DNA of 64,000 nucleotides from Pusillimonas sp. TS35 (GCF_009857885.1 NZ_WWER01000003.1:310001-374000), one strand, 5' to 3'; counted from the first letter of the stretch, positions 1-9,458 are shown. The notes: generated by a model not told the origin, from the sequence alone. Numbers and translations are program-made.

Positions 1-1
1 C

Positions 2-733
2 CTGCCAGCCGCCGGCTTTGTCGCTGCCGCGCCAGCCAATGGCAGCACGCTGCTGCTGCAAGACACCTCGCTGCCAACTGCAGACGGCGGCGCCAGCGCG
101 ACGCTCCAGCCCGTTGCGCTGGTGGCGCGGCTACCGGGCATACTGGTGGTCAACCGCGACCTACCCGTCAAGAACCTCTCCCAATTTGCCGATTATGTGC
201 ATCGCCACCCCGGCGAAGTCAACTTCGGCTCTATTGGCCACGGCTCGGCCATGCATCTTGCCGGCCAACTCTATATGCAGCAAACCGGCAGCAATATGGT
301 GCATGTGCCATACACATCCGCCAGCCTCGCGGTAAGCAATCTGATTTCGGGGCAGATCCAGGCAATGTTCCAGGTCGTGCCGGCCATATTGCCGCAACTA
401 CGCACCGGCGAGGTACGGCCGCTCGCCCTGATGAACCCTCAGCGCATACCCGCGCTGCCCGATGTGCCCACCGCCGACGAAGCCGGATACGCCCCGCTTC
501 GGTCCAGCGTGTGGCTGGCCTTGATGGCGCCCGCCCAGACACCCGATGCAGTCATCCAGCATATCAACGAGGCCTTGAACGCGGCACTGGCAGACGAAAG
601 CGTCAGGCGCGGCCTTGAAGACCTGGGTGCGATCCCCGGCGGAGGCAGCCCCGAAGAAGCGCGTACGGTGTTGCAGCAGTCGCGCATACACTGGCAGGCG
701 TTGATGCGCGAAGCAGACCCGCCGATGCGCTGA
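2..733 (+). CDS. Bug-family tripartite tricarboxylate transporter substrate-binding protein, 5'-truncated
   Basis: The reading frame is open from the window edge, so the signal peptide and first lobe are missing; about 243 residues of the C-terminal part remain, against roughly 320-330 for the family. Recognisable family features are the VPYT segment that follows a GSNMV stretch and the ALPDVPTADEAGY stretch near the C-terminus, both typical of periplasmic Bug receptors (TctC superfamily). Such proteins bind small carboxylates or other polar ligands in the periplasm and deliver them to TctAB permeases. No permease gene lies next to it in the visible part, which is common for orphan Bug proteins of Alcaligenaceae. 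The ligand cannot be told. Family assignment is firm. Confidence 0.9.
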   Translation: MPAAGFVAAAPANGSTLLLQDTSLPTADGGASATLQPVALVARLPGILVVNRDLPVKNLSQFADYVHRHPGEVNFGSIGHGSAMHLAGQLYMQQTGSNMVHVPYTSASLAVSNLISGQIQAMFQVVPAILPQLRTGEVRPLALMNPQRIPALPDVPTADEAGYAPLRSSVWLALMAPAQTPDAVIQHINEALNAALADESVRRGLEDLGAIPGGGSPEEARTVLQQSRIHWQALMREADPPMR

Positions 734-840
734 TACGCGAAGCAGGCCCGCTGCGATGCGCGGCGTTCTGCCCTCGCCCCGGGGCACAACACCCAAACAA
801 GGGCGCCCCGGCCAACATGCGGCGGCGCGGCGGCCCTGGC

Positions 841-1665
841 TCAGCCTTTCTTGACGCCGAAACAGTTTTCCAGGGCAGGAAAGCGCCCTGCGCGCACATC
901 GGCTGCGTATTCCTGTACGGCTGCAGTGATCACCGCGCCCACATCGGCGAACTGCCGCGCAAACTTGGGAATGCGCCCGCCGCTCAGCCCCAGGATATCC
1001 TCGGTGACCAGGATCTGCCCGTCGCAGGCTGGCGACGCGCCTATGCCTATGGTGGGGATGTCCAACGCCTCGGTGATGCGACGGCCGAGCGATTCGGCCA
1101 CCCCTTCGAGCACGACGCCAAACGCGCCTGCCTGCTGGTGCGCCAAGGCATCCTGAAAGATGCGCTCGGCGGCCTCGTCTGTCATGCCTTGCGCCTTGAA
1201 GCCACCCATGGTGTTTACATACTGCGGCATCAAGCCCACGTGCGCGAGCACGGGTACGCCGCGCTCGACCAGGAAACGCGTGGTGGGCGCCATGACCGCG
1301 CCGCCTTCCATCTTGACCGCGCCCGCCCCGCTGCCTGCCAGCATGCGCGCCGCGTTGCGGAAGGCTTGTTCGGGCGACTCCTGGTAGCTGGCAAAGGGCA
1401 TATCGGCCACCACACAGGCATGCGCGGTGACCCGCACCACGGCTGCCGCGTGGGCGGTGATTTGCTCGGGTGTGAATGAAAGCGTGTCTGGCAGGCCATA
1501 GCCCACCATGGCTGTGGAATCGCCGACCAGGATGAAGTCCAGCGCATCGTCGAGCAGGCGCGCAAAGGGGGCGCTATATGCCGTGAGCGCGGCAATCTTG
1601 CGCTCGCCCTTGCAGGCCATCAGTTGCGGGACGCTGACGCGCTGCGCCTGGCGGTGAACACTCAT
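841..1665 (-). CDS. panB: 3-methyl-2-oxobutanoate hydroxymethyltransferase (ketopantoate hydroxymethyltransferase)
   Basis: A 274-residue protein close to the usual 260-275 of PanB. The enzyme transfers a hydroxymethyl group from 5,10-methylene-tetrahydrofolate to alpha-ketoisovalerate, the first committed step of pantothenate and coenzyme A synthesis in the cytoplasm. Visible signatures are the LVGDS(T)AMV phosphate/metal loop near residues 47-54, [29 protein letters not shown] and [15 protein letters not shown]. The ATG at 1665 is preceded by AGGAGT seven bases upstream, which supports this start. It lies downstream of acnA on the same strand but is separated by two strong hairpins, so it is probably transcribed independently. 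panC is not adjacent. Confidence 0.96.
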   Translation of the reverse strand: MSVHRQAQRVSVPQLMACKGERKIAALTAYSAPFARLLDDALDFILVGDSTAMVGYGLPDTLSFTPEQITAHAAAVVRVTAHACVVADMPFASYQESPEQAFRNAARMLAGSGAGAVKMEGGAVMAPTTRFLVERGVPVLAHVGLMPQYVNTMGGFKAQGMTDEAAERIFQDALAHQQAGAFGVVLEGVAESLGRRITEALDIPTIGIGASPACDGQILVTEDILGLSGGRIPKFARQFADVGAVITAAVQEYAADVRAGRFPALENCFGVKKG

Positions 1666-1800
1666 CAGGGACTCCTGTCCGGAAAACGATTTTCAGGGAT
1701 ATGCCGGAACTGGTGCGCGCAGGCACCCGACCCGGCCGAGGTTTTCGTGCAACGCACAAATCGTATCATCGGCAAGCGTGAGAATGAAGACTGCGGGGCT

Positions 1801-1838
1801 GGCACCGACGCCAACGCGAAACGCGTGGCGTCGGTGCC
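1801..1838. terminator. very strong perfect hairpin between acnA and panB
   Basis: Arms GGCACCGACGCCA and TGGCGTCGGTGCC are perfectly complementary. They enclose a single unpaired A and then an inner CGCG-AAA-CGCG stem, giving about 17 base pairs with a three-base loop. There is no clear T tract on either side, so intrinsic termination is inferred only from stem strength. An mRNA 3'-end protecting hairpin or a recognition site for a nucleoid protein is also possible. Confidence 0.55.
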
Positions 1839-1853
1839 GAAACGGATCGAGAA

Positions 1854-1882
1854 GAGCCCAGCCGCACGGAGGGGCTGGGCTC
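1854..1882 (-). terminator. hairpin immediately downstream of acnA
   Basis: GAGCCCAGCC and GGCTGGGCTC form a perfect 10-bp stem around a nine-base loop, starting five bases after the acnA stop codon. On the minus strand the stem is followed by TTCTC, a weak U-rich tail. The position and polarity fit a terminator for acnA, in tandem with the second hairpin at 1801-1838. Confidence 0.65.
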
Positions 1883-1887
1883 GGCAA

Positions 1888-4707
1888 TCAGCGCGCGCGC
1901 TGCATCAGGTTGCGCAGCACATACTGCATGATGCCACCGTGGCGATAATAATCGGCCTCGCTCGGAGTATCGATGCGCACCAGTGCATCGAACGCGATCT
2001 TGCCTGCACGCACCTTTACCTTGGCCGGCGTCTTGCCCTGGTTGAGCACCGTCACACCTTCGATGTCGAAGACCTCGTGGCCGGTAAGCCCCAGCGTCTG
2101 GGCATTCTGGCCGTCTGGGTACTGCAGCGGCAGCACCCCCATTCCGATCAAGTTCGAGCGATGGATGCGCTCGTACGATTCGGCAATGACCGCGCGCACG
2201 CCCAACAAGACGGTACCCTTGGCCGCCCAGTCGCGCGACGAACCCGAACCGTACTCTTTGCCGGCAAGGATCACCAGCGGCACATTGTTGGCCAGATAGG
2301 CGCGCGAAGCGTCGTAAATGGTGGTCACCGGCCCATCGGCCTGGGTAAAGTCGCGCGTATAGCCGCCTTCGGTGCCCGGCGCCAATTGATTGCGCAGGCG
2401 CACATTGGCAAAGGTGCCCCGTATCATCACCTCGTGATTGCCGCGCCGCGAACCGTAGGAGTTGAAATCCTTTTGTTCCACACCATGCTCGCGCAGGTAG
2501 GCGGCGGCGGGTGAGTTCTTGGCAATGGAGCCCGCCGGGCTGATGTGGTCAGTGGTGACGGAATCGCCCAGCTTGGCCAGCACACGCGCACCGCGGATGT
2601 CCTGCACAGGTTCAGGCTCACGCGGCATGTTTTCAAAGTACGGCGGGTGGCGTACATAGGTGGAATCGGCGTCCCACTGAAACAGGTCGCCCTTGGGGGT
2701 GGGCAGCTTTTGCCAGCGCTCGTCACCGGCGAACACGTCGGCGTAGCCGGCCTTGTACATGTCGGACGCGATCGACGCATTCACGACACGGGCTACTTCT
2801 TCGGATGACGGCCAGATATCGCGCAGATAGACGGGCTGGCCATCCTTTCCCTCGCCCAGCGGATCGTTGTACATGTCGATGTCCATCGTGCCGGCCAACG
2901 CATAGGCCACCACCAGCGGCGGCGACATCAGGTAGTTGAGCTTGACCTCGGCATGGATGCGGCCTTCGAAATTGCGGTTGCCCGACAGCACTGACACCAC
3001 AGCCAGATCATTGGCAGCCACCGCCTGGCTGACTTCGGGAATCAACGGGCCAGAGTTGCCGATGCAGGTGGTACAGCCGTAGCCCACCAGATCGAACCCC
3101 AGAGCATCGAGATACTGGGTGAGGCCGGCCTTGCGGTAGTAATCAGTGACCACGCGCGACCCGGGCGCAAGGCTGGTCTTGACCCACGGCTTGCGCGACA
3201 GGCCGGCATTGACCGCATTGCGGGCCAGCAGCGCCGCAGCCATCATGACTGCGGGATTGGATGTGTTGGTGCACGAAGTGATCGCAGCAATGACCACCGC
3301 GCCATGGTCAATCTTTACCTGAGTGCCATCGGCAAAATCGACCCGGACCAGGTGTCGCGGCCGCACCTCGGCGTCTACGGGCGCGTCGTGTACGTGATCC
3401 GTGGGCGCCGCGACGCCTTCGGGGCCTTCTTCGCGCGAGGGGGGATCGGAAGCCGGGAAGGATTCCGCTACCACCTTATCGTAGCCCTTGGGCTTGCCCG
3501 AGGTTTCCGTCAGTACGGCCAAGGCGCCATGGAAGGCTGTCTGGGCTTCGTCAAGGGCGATGCGGTCCTGCGGCCGCTTGGGCCCGGCGATCGACGGCTG
3601 CACGGTGGCAAGATCAAGCTCCAGCGTCTCGGAATATTGCGGCTCAAGATTGGGATCGTGCCACAGGCCCTGGGCCTTTGCGTATGCCTCGACCAAGGCG
3701 ATCTGCTCGTCGGACCGGCCCGTGAGCTTCAGGTAGGCCAACGTGACGTCATCGATAGGGAAGATAGAAATCGTAGAGCCATATTCGGGGCTCATGTTGC
3801 CGATGGTGGCGCGGTTGGCCAGCGGCACCGCCGCCACACCCGGACCGTAGAACTCGACGAACTTACCGACCACGCCGTGTTCGCGCAGCCTTTCTGTAAT
3901 AGTGAGCACCAGATCAGTTGCCGTGGAGCCTTCAGGCAGCGAGCCGGTAAGCTTGAAGCCCACGACACGCGGGATCAGCATCGAAATAGGTTGGCCCAAC
4001 ATGGCGGCTTCGGCTTCGATACCGCCCACCCCCCAAGCCACCACCCCCAGCCCGTTTACCATCGGCGTGTGTGAATCAGTGCCCACGCAGGTGTCGGGGT
4101 AGGCGTCAGGCATGTCATCGCCCGGACGCGTGAACACCACGCGCGACAGGTGCTCCAGGTTGACCTGGTGCACAATGCCCGTGCCCGGTGGCACGACGCG
4201 GAAATCATGGAATGCGCTCTGCCCCCAGCGCAGAAACTGATAGCGCTCCATATTGCGACCGTATTCGATGTCGACGTTGCGCTCGAAAGCATCGGGCCGG
4301 CCAAACACATCGACGATGACGGAGTGGTCGATCACGAGCTCGACGGGAGCCAGAGGGTTGATGCTGGCCGGGTTGCCGCCCAGCGTCTGCATGGCCTCAC
4401 GCATGGCGGCGAGGTCGACCACCGCCGGCACGCCGGTGAAATCCTGCAGCACAACACGAGCGGGAGTGAATGCGATCTCTTTGCTGGGCTCGGCGACTGG
4501 ATCCCAGCTGGCAAGCGCGCGGATGTCATCGGCGCTGACATCGCCGCCTTCGTTGCGCAGGAGATTTTCCAGCAGAATCTTGAGCCCGTACGGCAAGCGG
4601 GCCACATCCATGCCCTGTTCCCGGAGTGCATCCAACCGATAGACCCGGTAAGACTTGCCATTTACATCGAGCGTTGCACGCGCGCCAAAACTGTTGGGGT
4701 GATTCAT
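1888..4707 (-). CDS. acnA: aconitate hydratase A
   Basis: The 939-residue protein interconverts citrate and isocitrate through cis-aconitate in the TCA and glyoxylate cycles, using a [4Fe-4S] cluster. Cluster ligand motifs SCTNTSNP and [10 protein letters not shown] are present, as are [22 protein letters not shown] and the C-terminal swivel motif [14 protein letters not shown]. It is about 35-45 residues longer than E. coli AcnA. The extra length lies around residues 400-440, a Pro/Asp/Glu-rich stretch containing [10 protein letters not shown], which looks like a disordered linker insertion. AGGAGG stands eight bases before the ATG. The gene is followed by two hairpins and appears monocistronic. 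Confidence 0.97.
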   Translation of the reverse strand: MNHPNSFGARATLDVNGKSYRVYRLDALREQGMDVARLPYGLKILLENLLRNEGGDVSADDIRALASWDPVAEPSKEIAFTPARVVLQDFTGVPAVVDLAAMREAMQTLGGNPASINPLAPVELVIDHSVIVDVFGRPDAFERNVDIEYGRNMERYQFLRWGQSAFHDFRVVPPGTGIVHQVNLEHLSRVVFTRPGDDMPDAYPDTCVGTDSHTPMVNGLGVVAWGVGGIEAEAAMLGQPISMLIPRVVGFKLTGSLPEGSTATDLVLTITERLREHGVVGKFVEFYGPGVAAVPLANRATIGNMSPEYGSTISIFPIDDVTLAYLKLTGRSDEQIALVEAYAKAQGLWHDPNLEPQYSETLELDLATVQPSIAGPKRPQDRIALDEAQTAFHGALAVLTETSGKPKGYDKVVAESFPASDPPSREEGPEGVAAPTDHVHDAPVDAEVRPRHLVRVDFADGTQVKIDHGAVVIAAITSCTNTSNPAVMMAAALLARNAVNAGLSRKPWVKTSLAPGSRVVTDYYRKAGLTQYLDALGFDLVGYGCTTCIGNSGPLIPEVSQAVAANDLAVVSVLSGNRNFEGRIHAEVKLNYLMSPPLVVAYALAGTMDIDMYNDPLGEGKDGQPVYLRDIWPSSEEVARVVNASIASDMYKAGYADVFAGDERWQKLPTPKGDLFQWDADSTYVRHPPYFENMPREPEPVQDIRGARVLAKLGDSVTTDHISPAGSIAKNSPAAAYLREHGVEQKDFNSYGSRRGNHEVMIRGTFANVRLRNQLAPGTEGGYTRDFTQADGPVTTIYDASRAYLANNVPLVILAGKEYGSGSSRDWAAKGTVLLGVRAVIAESYERIHRSNLIGMGVLPLQYPDGQNAQTLGLTGHEVFDIEGVTVLNQGKTPAKVKVRAGKIAFDALVRIDTPSEADYYRHGGIMQYVLRNLMQRAR

Positions 4708-4929
4708 CGCATTTCCTCCTACGTAGTGAGTCCTCGCTGCAGGTCAGCAATACGAATCATCTTACACGCTTTACATTACCCGCCCCATGGCGCGCCCATT
4801 CGTATCTCGTGTGTCCGCCTGTAACGGGCGGTTGTATCGCGCGTGGCCTTACCGCAGCGCCGTGTTTTGCGTCGCCGGTCGCTGGTGTGGCGCACCCCGG
4901 TGGCGTACCCCGAGCGTACGGCCCGGGGC

Positions 4930-5490
4930 TCAGAGAGCGAGTATGCTGACCCCAACGGATGCCAGCGCCAGTACCGGACCGTGGGCGAACCCCGTCGGCT
5001 CACAGGCGGGGGTATCGCCGTACCAGTCCCAACCGGCAGGCGCGGCGCACGCGTCCGCCACCACGACCTGCAGCCGGCACTCATGCAAGCTGTCGCTGCG
5101 CACGGTCAGCGCCAGGCTGGCAAGCGCCACGGCGATGTCTTCATGTCGGCCATGCAGATGCAGATAATCACGCTGGCCGTTATGCCCGCCTACGTAGTCC
5201 AGGCCCGGGATCACGAAACATTCGAGGCTGACGCCATGCAATTGATAGTCATGGGGCCGGAAGGGGCGTCCGCCGCGACCAAGCATCCGGATAATGAGAT
5301 CTATGCCTCTCTCGAAGCCGCCGGCGCGATCGCCACCTTCCAGGGCAAATACGGCGGCTGCGGTGTACTCACCCGCGACGGCGGTAATACGCCCCGCATC
5401 CTCCAGCACAGCAAGGCTGAGGCGCGGGGCGCCGGAGTAGTCTGCAGATGGCGGATCACAATTCGGCATGGCACAGTCGGGGGGCGGCAT
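4930..5490 (-). CDS. hypothetical protein
   Basis: I do not recognise this 186-residue product. It has alternating hydrophobic and charged segments (for example LSLAVLEDAG, IDLIIRMLGRGG and DIAVALASLALTV) and reads more like a folded protein than the competing plus-strand frame, which is rich in Arg and low-complexity residues. Residues such as C112 in the LECFVIPGLDY stretch do not define a known motif. The start could be the first Met or the Met seven residues later (5469); neither has a convincing ribosome site. It sits alone upstream of acnA, on the same strand, with about 220 bases between. Coding status is likely but unproven. Confidence 0.5.
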   Translation of the reverse strand: MPPPDCAMPNCDPPSADYSGAPRLSLAVLEDAGRITAVAGEYTAAAVFALEGGDRAGGFERGIDLIIRMLGRGGRPFRPHDYQLHGVSLECFVIPGLDYVGGHNGQRDYLHLHGRHEDIAVALASLALTVRSDSLHECRLQVVVADACAAPAGWDWYGDTPACEPTGFAHGPVLALASVGVSILAL

Positions 5491-5658
5491 GGCAGGGCCA
5501 GCCGTCGGGTTGGCGGATTGCGATCCATCTTATTGATAGCGCATCCCCCCCGTCCACCTATTGTGACGGTTTCTTGACGATTGTTAACTAATCGGTCAAA
5601 AACCTGCAGAGCCCATCAGGCGCGCGGCACCCCGTACCCACGCTCGCCTCGGGGTAAA

Positions 5659-6549
5659 TTATGCGGCCAAGGTTTGCCAGCTCGCTGGCGCGCCGCACCA
5701 GTGTCCGCTTACTAACGCCTCGGGGCGCACCTCGGCCATGACGCGGGCGGCGTCCTCCCAGGCATCCATGCGCACCCGCAGGCCCGCATACACACCGTGG
5801 CCACTGCCCGGTTGGATACGTCCCGCCGCACAAAGGCCTTCGCCGGCGCGAATGGCGCCGTCCGCAACGATATCGCTGCCCGACAATACCCCCCACCCCA
5901 CCTCCAGGTGATGCCCGGCGCGCACGGAGGCCGTCGCCTGAATGCCGCTGGCGACGTGAATGTCATGCCCGGCCTCTACGTCGCCGCCCGCGCGCACCCC
6001 CTGCGCACAGCTGAGCGACCCGCCCGCGCGTATCGAGTGGCCAGCCCGGATGTCGCCTGCGGCGCAGATGCCCTGGCCAGCCTCAATACCCCAACCCGCG
6101 CGCAACTGGCCGCCGCCTTCAAGGCGTGTGCCCGCTTCGATCCCCCACTGCGCGACAATGTCACCACCCGCCCGGATGTGGCCGCCGCACACAATCGCAC
6201 CGCCGGCGTTCAGATCTGTGCCCGCGACCACGTCCGTGCCGGCGCGTATGCCTCCGCCGCAGCGTATAGCGCCGCCCGAACGCACCACCGTGTCCACCAT
6301 GATGTCCTGGCGCACAATCAGCGTGCCCGAGAACACCATGGCCTGCGCATCAATGGCATCCACGGTACGGATCAGATCGGTGGCGCCAAACTGGTCCAGC
6401 AACCAACAGGCGTCATCCACCCTGCCGGCCGCCACCAGCGCATCCAGTATTTCCTGATAGTCGCCCTGACCATGGTGGTCCCGCAGGAACCATTTATAGC
6501 CCGATGCGCATGGATTTTTTGCCTTGACGAAAGTCTTGGAGAGTTGCAT
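5659..6549 (-). CDS. Gly-rich hexapeptide-repeat (predicted beta-helix) protein
   Basis: A 296-residue protein in two parts. Residues 1-75 resemble the small N-terminal domain of many bacterial repeat proteins (NPCASGYKWFLRDH, then a helical segment ending in CWLLDQFGATDLIR). Residues from about 80 to 255 are a nearly uninterrupted run of six-residue-like units of the form G-[hydrophobic]-x-A-G-x, such as IRAGGD, IVAQWG, IEAGTR, LRAGWG, IEAGQG, IRAGHS, IRAGGS, VRAGGD and VEAGHD. Regular hydrophobic residues every six positions with flanking Gly and Ala predict a left-handed or bactofilin-like beta-helix. The C-terminal 40 residues are non-repetitive. There is no signal peptide, so it is probably cytoplasmic. 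Its function is unknown; no enzymatic residues of acyltransferases were seen. Confidence 0.75.
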   Translation of the reverse strand: MQLSKTFVKAKNPCASGYKWFLRDHHGQGDYQEILDALVAAGRVDDACWLLDQFGATDLIRTVDAIDAQAMVFSGTLIVRQDIMVDTVVRSGGAIRCGGGIRAGTDVVAGTDLNAGGAIVCGGHIRAGGDIVAQWGIEAGTRLEGGGQLRAGWGIEAGQGICAAGDIRAGHSIRAGGSLSCAQGVRAGGDVEAGHDIHVASGIQATASVRAGHHLEVGWGVLSGSDIVADGAIRAGEGLCAAGRIQPGSGHGVYAGLRVRMDAWEDAARVMAEVRPEALVSGHWCGAPASWQTLAA

Positions 6550-6713
6550 GTGTCTATGCTTGAAATACGAAGCGCCCGCGTATCACTGCAGCGCCCGCGG
6601 CTTGGCGGGCGCGCCTGCGCGCGTGCGAAAACGCGGGCCGCATCATGCGGCGCCGCGAACAAAAATGGAAAAGGAAGCCGGAAGAAGGGGGCTACGTGCA
6701 CCCGAGGCGTGGC

Positions 6714-6854
6714 TTAGCCAGGCTTGGCCCGGGCGTAGGCTTCGCGCTCGGCCACGTCCTGCACATCGAGATCGATGGCACGCACGACCTGCGCGCAGGC
6801 CAGGCGTGTGGCATGCTCGAGCAGTTCGGAAAACGGACGGGGGCGGAATGTCAT
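6714..6854 (-). CDS. small hypothetical protein (46 aa)
   Basis: A compact, amphipathic 46-residue product (begins MTFRPRPFSELL, ends AYARAKPG) encoded just downstream of the ChaN-like lipoprotein gene on the same strand, about 80 bases after its stop. The composition (many Leu, Ala, Val, Glu and Arg in helical periodicity) looks protein-like, whereas the longer overlapping frame upstream of this Met does not. No strong ribosome site precedes the ATG. I do not recognise a family. It may be a real small gene or a chance frame. Confidence 0.35.
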   Translation of the reverse strand: MTFRPRPFSELLEHATRLACAQVVRAIDLDVQDVAEREAYARAKPG

Positions 6855-6933
6855 GGACGGGATTGTAGTCCAGACCGCCGGGGGCAGCCCACGCAGGCAG
6901 GCCCTGAAACGGAGGGGGGCGTACCCACCCCGA

Positions 6934-7806
6934 CTATTGCTTGCCCTGCGTGACACCAGCCTTGAGCTCTGCGCAAGGGTCTGGCCGTGCCTGGGGCGCC
7001 ACGCGCACCACACGGTCGTACTGCCCGGGCGCGGGTACCGACTCGAGGATGCCGACTGACAGCGAACGCCCCGGCGCCAAGGGTGGCGTGCCCCGCGCCA
7101 GCCAATACGGCACGCCGATGTCCTTGCGCACGTGCCCATCTCCGGCCAGCAGCACGACAGGCCGCCCCGTCACCGCGGCGGCAGTGCGTATGGCGTGCGC
7201 CATGACGGCATCACGCGCCACCTGGGCCGTCGCCATAGGCTGATGCAGTGTGGCGGGCAACATGCCGCAGTGCGAGGTGGCGACCTCCTGCACCTGCGTG
7301 CGCATCAGTGCTGCCGCCGGTGCGGGTTGCAGACCCAGCGCACGCAGGGCGTCGGCGTCGAAGACTGCCGGCAGACCGTCGCGCACGATACGCGCCGCAT
7401 CGGCGCGGGAAAGATTGGCTGCCATCAGCGGCAGCTTGTATTGCAGCGCAAGGGTAATGAGGGGGGTGTAGAAATCCCAGTTCCAGCCTCTGGCGCCACT
7501 GGCCGCGGCAATTACGCAGGCGGCATCCGCACAGGTTTTTACGGCCCGGTCCAGATCGGCCTGCCGCTCGCGGTCGAACTGCTCCATCGCAAGCACCGGG
7601 CGCCATCCAGCGCGCAGCGCCTTCTCGAGTGCCGCTTGCCTGAAGGCATGACCGGCAGCGTTGTCGTGGATCTCACCCAGCAAAACGACACTGTAGCGGG
7701 GCATCTCTGTGATCAGGCTGCCGGCATCGGTGTGGCCCGCCGGCCCGGCGCAGGCGGCAAGCAGCATGGGCAGCGTGCCGGCCGCCGCCGACAATCGATA
7801 TCGCAT
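6934..7806 (-). CDS. ChaN-like lipoprotein (DUF399 / Tiki superfamily)
   Basis: The 290-residue product begins with a lipoprotein signal peptide ending in the lipobox LAAC, so it is predicted to be anchored in the outer membrane. The VVLLGEIHDN motif and the later VLLAGDGHVRKDIG motif are the paired GExH / GxGH signatures of the ChaN-EreA-Tiki superfamily. Members include Campylobacter ChaN, a haem-binding lipoprotein linked to iron uptake, and metal-dependent hydrolases. GGGGGAGG lies directly before the ATG used here, which favours this start over a Met seven codons upstream. Substrate or ligand cannot be read from sequence; haem binding is only a family-level possibility. Confidence 0.8.
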   Translation of the reverse strand: MRYRLSAAAGTLPMLLAACAGPAGHTDAGSLITEMPRYSVVLLGEIHDNAAGHAFRQAALEKALRAGWRPVLAMEQFDRERQADLDRAVKTCADAACVIAAASGARGWNWDFYTPLITLALQYKLPLMAANLSRADAARIVRDGLPAVFDADALRALGLQPAPAAALMRTQVQEVATSHCGMLPATLHQPMATAQVARDAVMAHAIRTAAAVTGRPVVLLAGDGHVRKDIGVPYWLARGTPPLAPGRSLSVGILESVPAPGQYDRVVRVAPQARPDPCAELKAGVTQGKQ

Positions 7807-7883
7807 GGCACCTCCCCCTTCCGGCAAACGCGCCGGCGCTCTAGCGCCCGCCCATTATAAGGGCGAGGGAGGCATTGCCGAGA

Positions 7884-8246
7884 CTATGCTGCCGGTTGAT
7901 CGGGACTGCTGGCCCGATACTGCCGTAGTTCATCCTGGACTTGCGCACGCGTTTTACCCGGACCCGCATGTAAGATGGGGTAGTTGACTGCCTCGCCCTC
8001 ACTGATTTCCCGCGTCTGCAAAGCACGGGCAAGTTCGGCCTGGACATCCGAGCGGGCGCGTGCGCTGGACGACCTGTCGGCCACGGGATAAGCATCTTCA
8101 CCCGCACTAAGCTGGCCCATCGACCGAGCCCGCTCGAGCTCCGCTGTCACATCGGCTCGTGACTTGACGGCGCCGGGCTCGGCGCTGGCCACGCTGGCAA
8201 CAGCACACAAGGCAATCATGACCGCAATTCCTGCTTTCTTCTTCAT
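7884..8246 (-). CDS. DUF4148 domain periplasmic protein
   Basis: A 120-residue secreted protein: a Lys-rich start, a hydrophobic stretch and a predicted signal peptidase site at VASAEP. The mature part carries three related copies of an R-x-D/Q-V-x-x-E-L-x-R/Q segment (SRADVTAELERA, ARSDVQAELARA, TRAQVQDELRQY), with the GxLxxGED-type linker typical of DUF4148. These proteins are numerous in Burkholderiales and have no known activity. The ATG at 8246 is preceded by AAGGAG with good spacing, better than a Met five codons upstream. The gene is divergent from the LysR gene that follows. Confidence 0.85.
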   Translation of the reverse strand: MKKKAGIAVMIALCAVASVASAEPGAVKSRADVTAELERARSMGQLSAGEDAYPVADRSSSARARSDVQAELARALQTREISEGEAVNYPILHAGPGKTRAQVQDELRQYRASSPDQPAA

Positions 8247-8451
8247 GATCCACTCCTTCATCAGCGTCGGCCTGCCGCGTATGACTGCCGGTCAGGACCG
8301 AACAATCACCCAACCAATGGGTTAGGCAGAAATCAGTATGTGTCAATAGGATGGTTGGATATAGACGGCTCGGCCGAATTCACAATTCCATTTTTCATTG
8401 CATTTCCTTCAAATCGCAAACATACGATCGCACCACCTTGCCACATAGCCC

Positions 8452-9372
8452 ATGACACCTTCACTTGATGACATCGCCTTGTTTGTTGAAGTTGGCCAAA
8501 CCCTCAGTTTTTCGCGGGCCGCCGCGCTGCTGGCTATGCCGGCCTCGACGCTGTCGCGCCGCATCGCCCTGCTGGAGCAGCGCATCGGCGTGCGCCTGCT
8601 TCACCGCAACACACGCAAGGTGGAGCTCACGGAAGCAGGCGCCGAGTACTTTGCGCGGTGCCGGCATATCATCGAAGAGGCGCGCATCGCGCATGAGCAG
8701 TTGATCGGCAGCACGCACGACCTCAAAGGCCTGCTGCGGGTATCCATGCCGACGAGTTTTGCGATGACCTTCATGCCGCTAGCCATACTGGCGTTCCATC
8801 AGCGGTATCCCGATATCGCCTGCGAATATGACATGAGCATCAAGCCAGTCGACTTCCTTTCAGACCATGTCGATATCGTGCTGCGTCATGGAAAACAGCC
8901 CAGCTCGGGTATTGTTTCCCACCCACTGGTGACGGTCAGCCTGGGGCTTTACGCATCGCCTGACTATCTGCGCCGACATGGCCAACCGGCTGCTCCTGCC
9001 GAACTGGCTTCCCATATTTGCCTGCGCGCATCGACCTCGCGCGAAGATACCGTGTGGCGTCTGCACAATCATGAAGGGACGCAGGCGGCTGTCGAAGTTG
9101 ACGGCCCCATCGCCATCAATCATGTGGTGATGCTGACGCGTATGGCGGTTCTGGGCGTGGGAATCGTACCGTTGTCGACCCACCCGCTGCTGCGCATGGA
9201 CGAAGGCCGCGACCTGGTGCGGCTGCTGCCTGAGTGGACATTCGAGCCCTTGCCGCTGCTGGCGCTGTTTCCGTCGCGCCTGATGCCGGCCAAGAGCCGG
9301 GTATTCATTGACTTTCTTACCGAGACCTTGGCACACCCGGAACGCCTGGGCACACTGATCTCTCCCGGCTGA
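8452..9372 (+). CDS. LysR-family transcriptional regulator
   Basis: A 306-residue LysR-type regulator. The N-terminal helix-turn-helix (residues about 3-62) shows FVEVGQTLSFSRAAALLAMPASTLSRRIALLE and the RLLHRNTRKVELTEAG wing; the C-terminal two thirds form the periplasmic-binding-like effector domain. It belongs by eye to the DsdC/PecT/CrgA-like branch that begins DIALFVEV. The usual target of such a regulator is the divergent gene, here the DUF4148 gene about 200 bases away, though that is not a typical LysR target. Effector unknown. Confidence 0.92.
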   Translation: MTPSLDDIALFVEVGQTLSFSRAAALLAMPASTLSRRIALLEQRIGVRLLHRNTRKVELTEAGAEYFARCRHIIEEARIAHEQLIGSTHDLKGLLRVSMPTSFAMTFMPLAILAFHQRYPDIACEYDMSIKPVDFLSDHVDIVLRHGKQPSSGIVSHPLVTVSLGLYASPDYLRRHGQPAAPAELASHICLRASTSREDTVWRLHNHEGTQAAVEVDGPIAINHVVMLTRMAVLGVGIVPLSTHPLLRMDEGRDLVRLLPEWTFEPLPLLALFPSRLMPAKSRVFIDFLTETLAHPERLGTLISPG

Positions 9373-9410
9373 CACAGAGCGGCACGTCGCCTCGCCCCTA
9401 CATGCGGCCC

Positions 9411-9458
9411 CGGCATACGCTCTCCCCGGCATGTGTCTGCCTCGGCATATGCCTGCCC
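9411..9458. repeat. three tandem 16-bp repeats in the LysR-kdsA gap
   Basis: CGGCATACGCTCTCCC, CGGCATGTGTCTGCCT and CGGCATATGCCTGCCC follow one another with exactly 16-base periodicity. Each begins with CGGCAT and diverges in the middle. They lie between two convergent genes, so they are not at a promoter. The function is unknown, and slippage-generated drift is the simplest explanation. Confidence 0.6.

Noticed and set aside
4843-5577. 244-residue plus-strand open frame competing with the hypothetical gene at 4930-5490
   Set aside because: Arg-rich and without hydrophobic core segments; the minus-strand frame looks more like a protein, though neither is certain.
5740-6330. Repetitive DNA here taken as a CRISPR-like or satellite repeat
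   Set aside because: The repetition is at the level of coding units of six residues with varied codons, not identical repeats with spacers.
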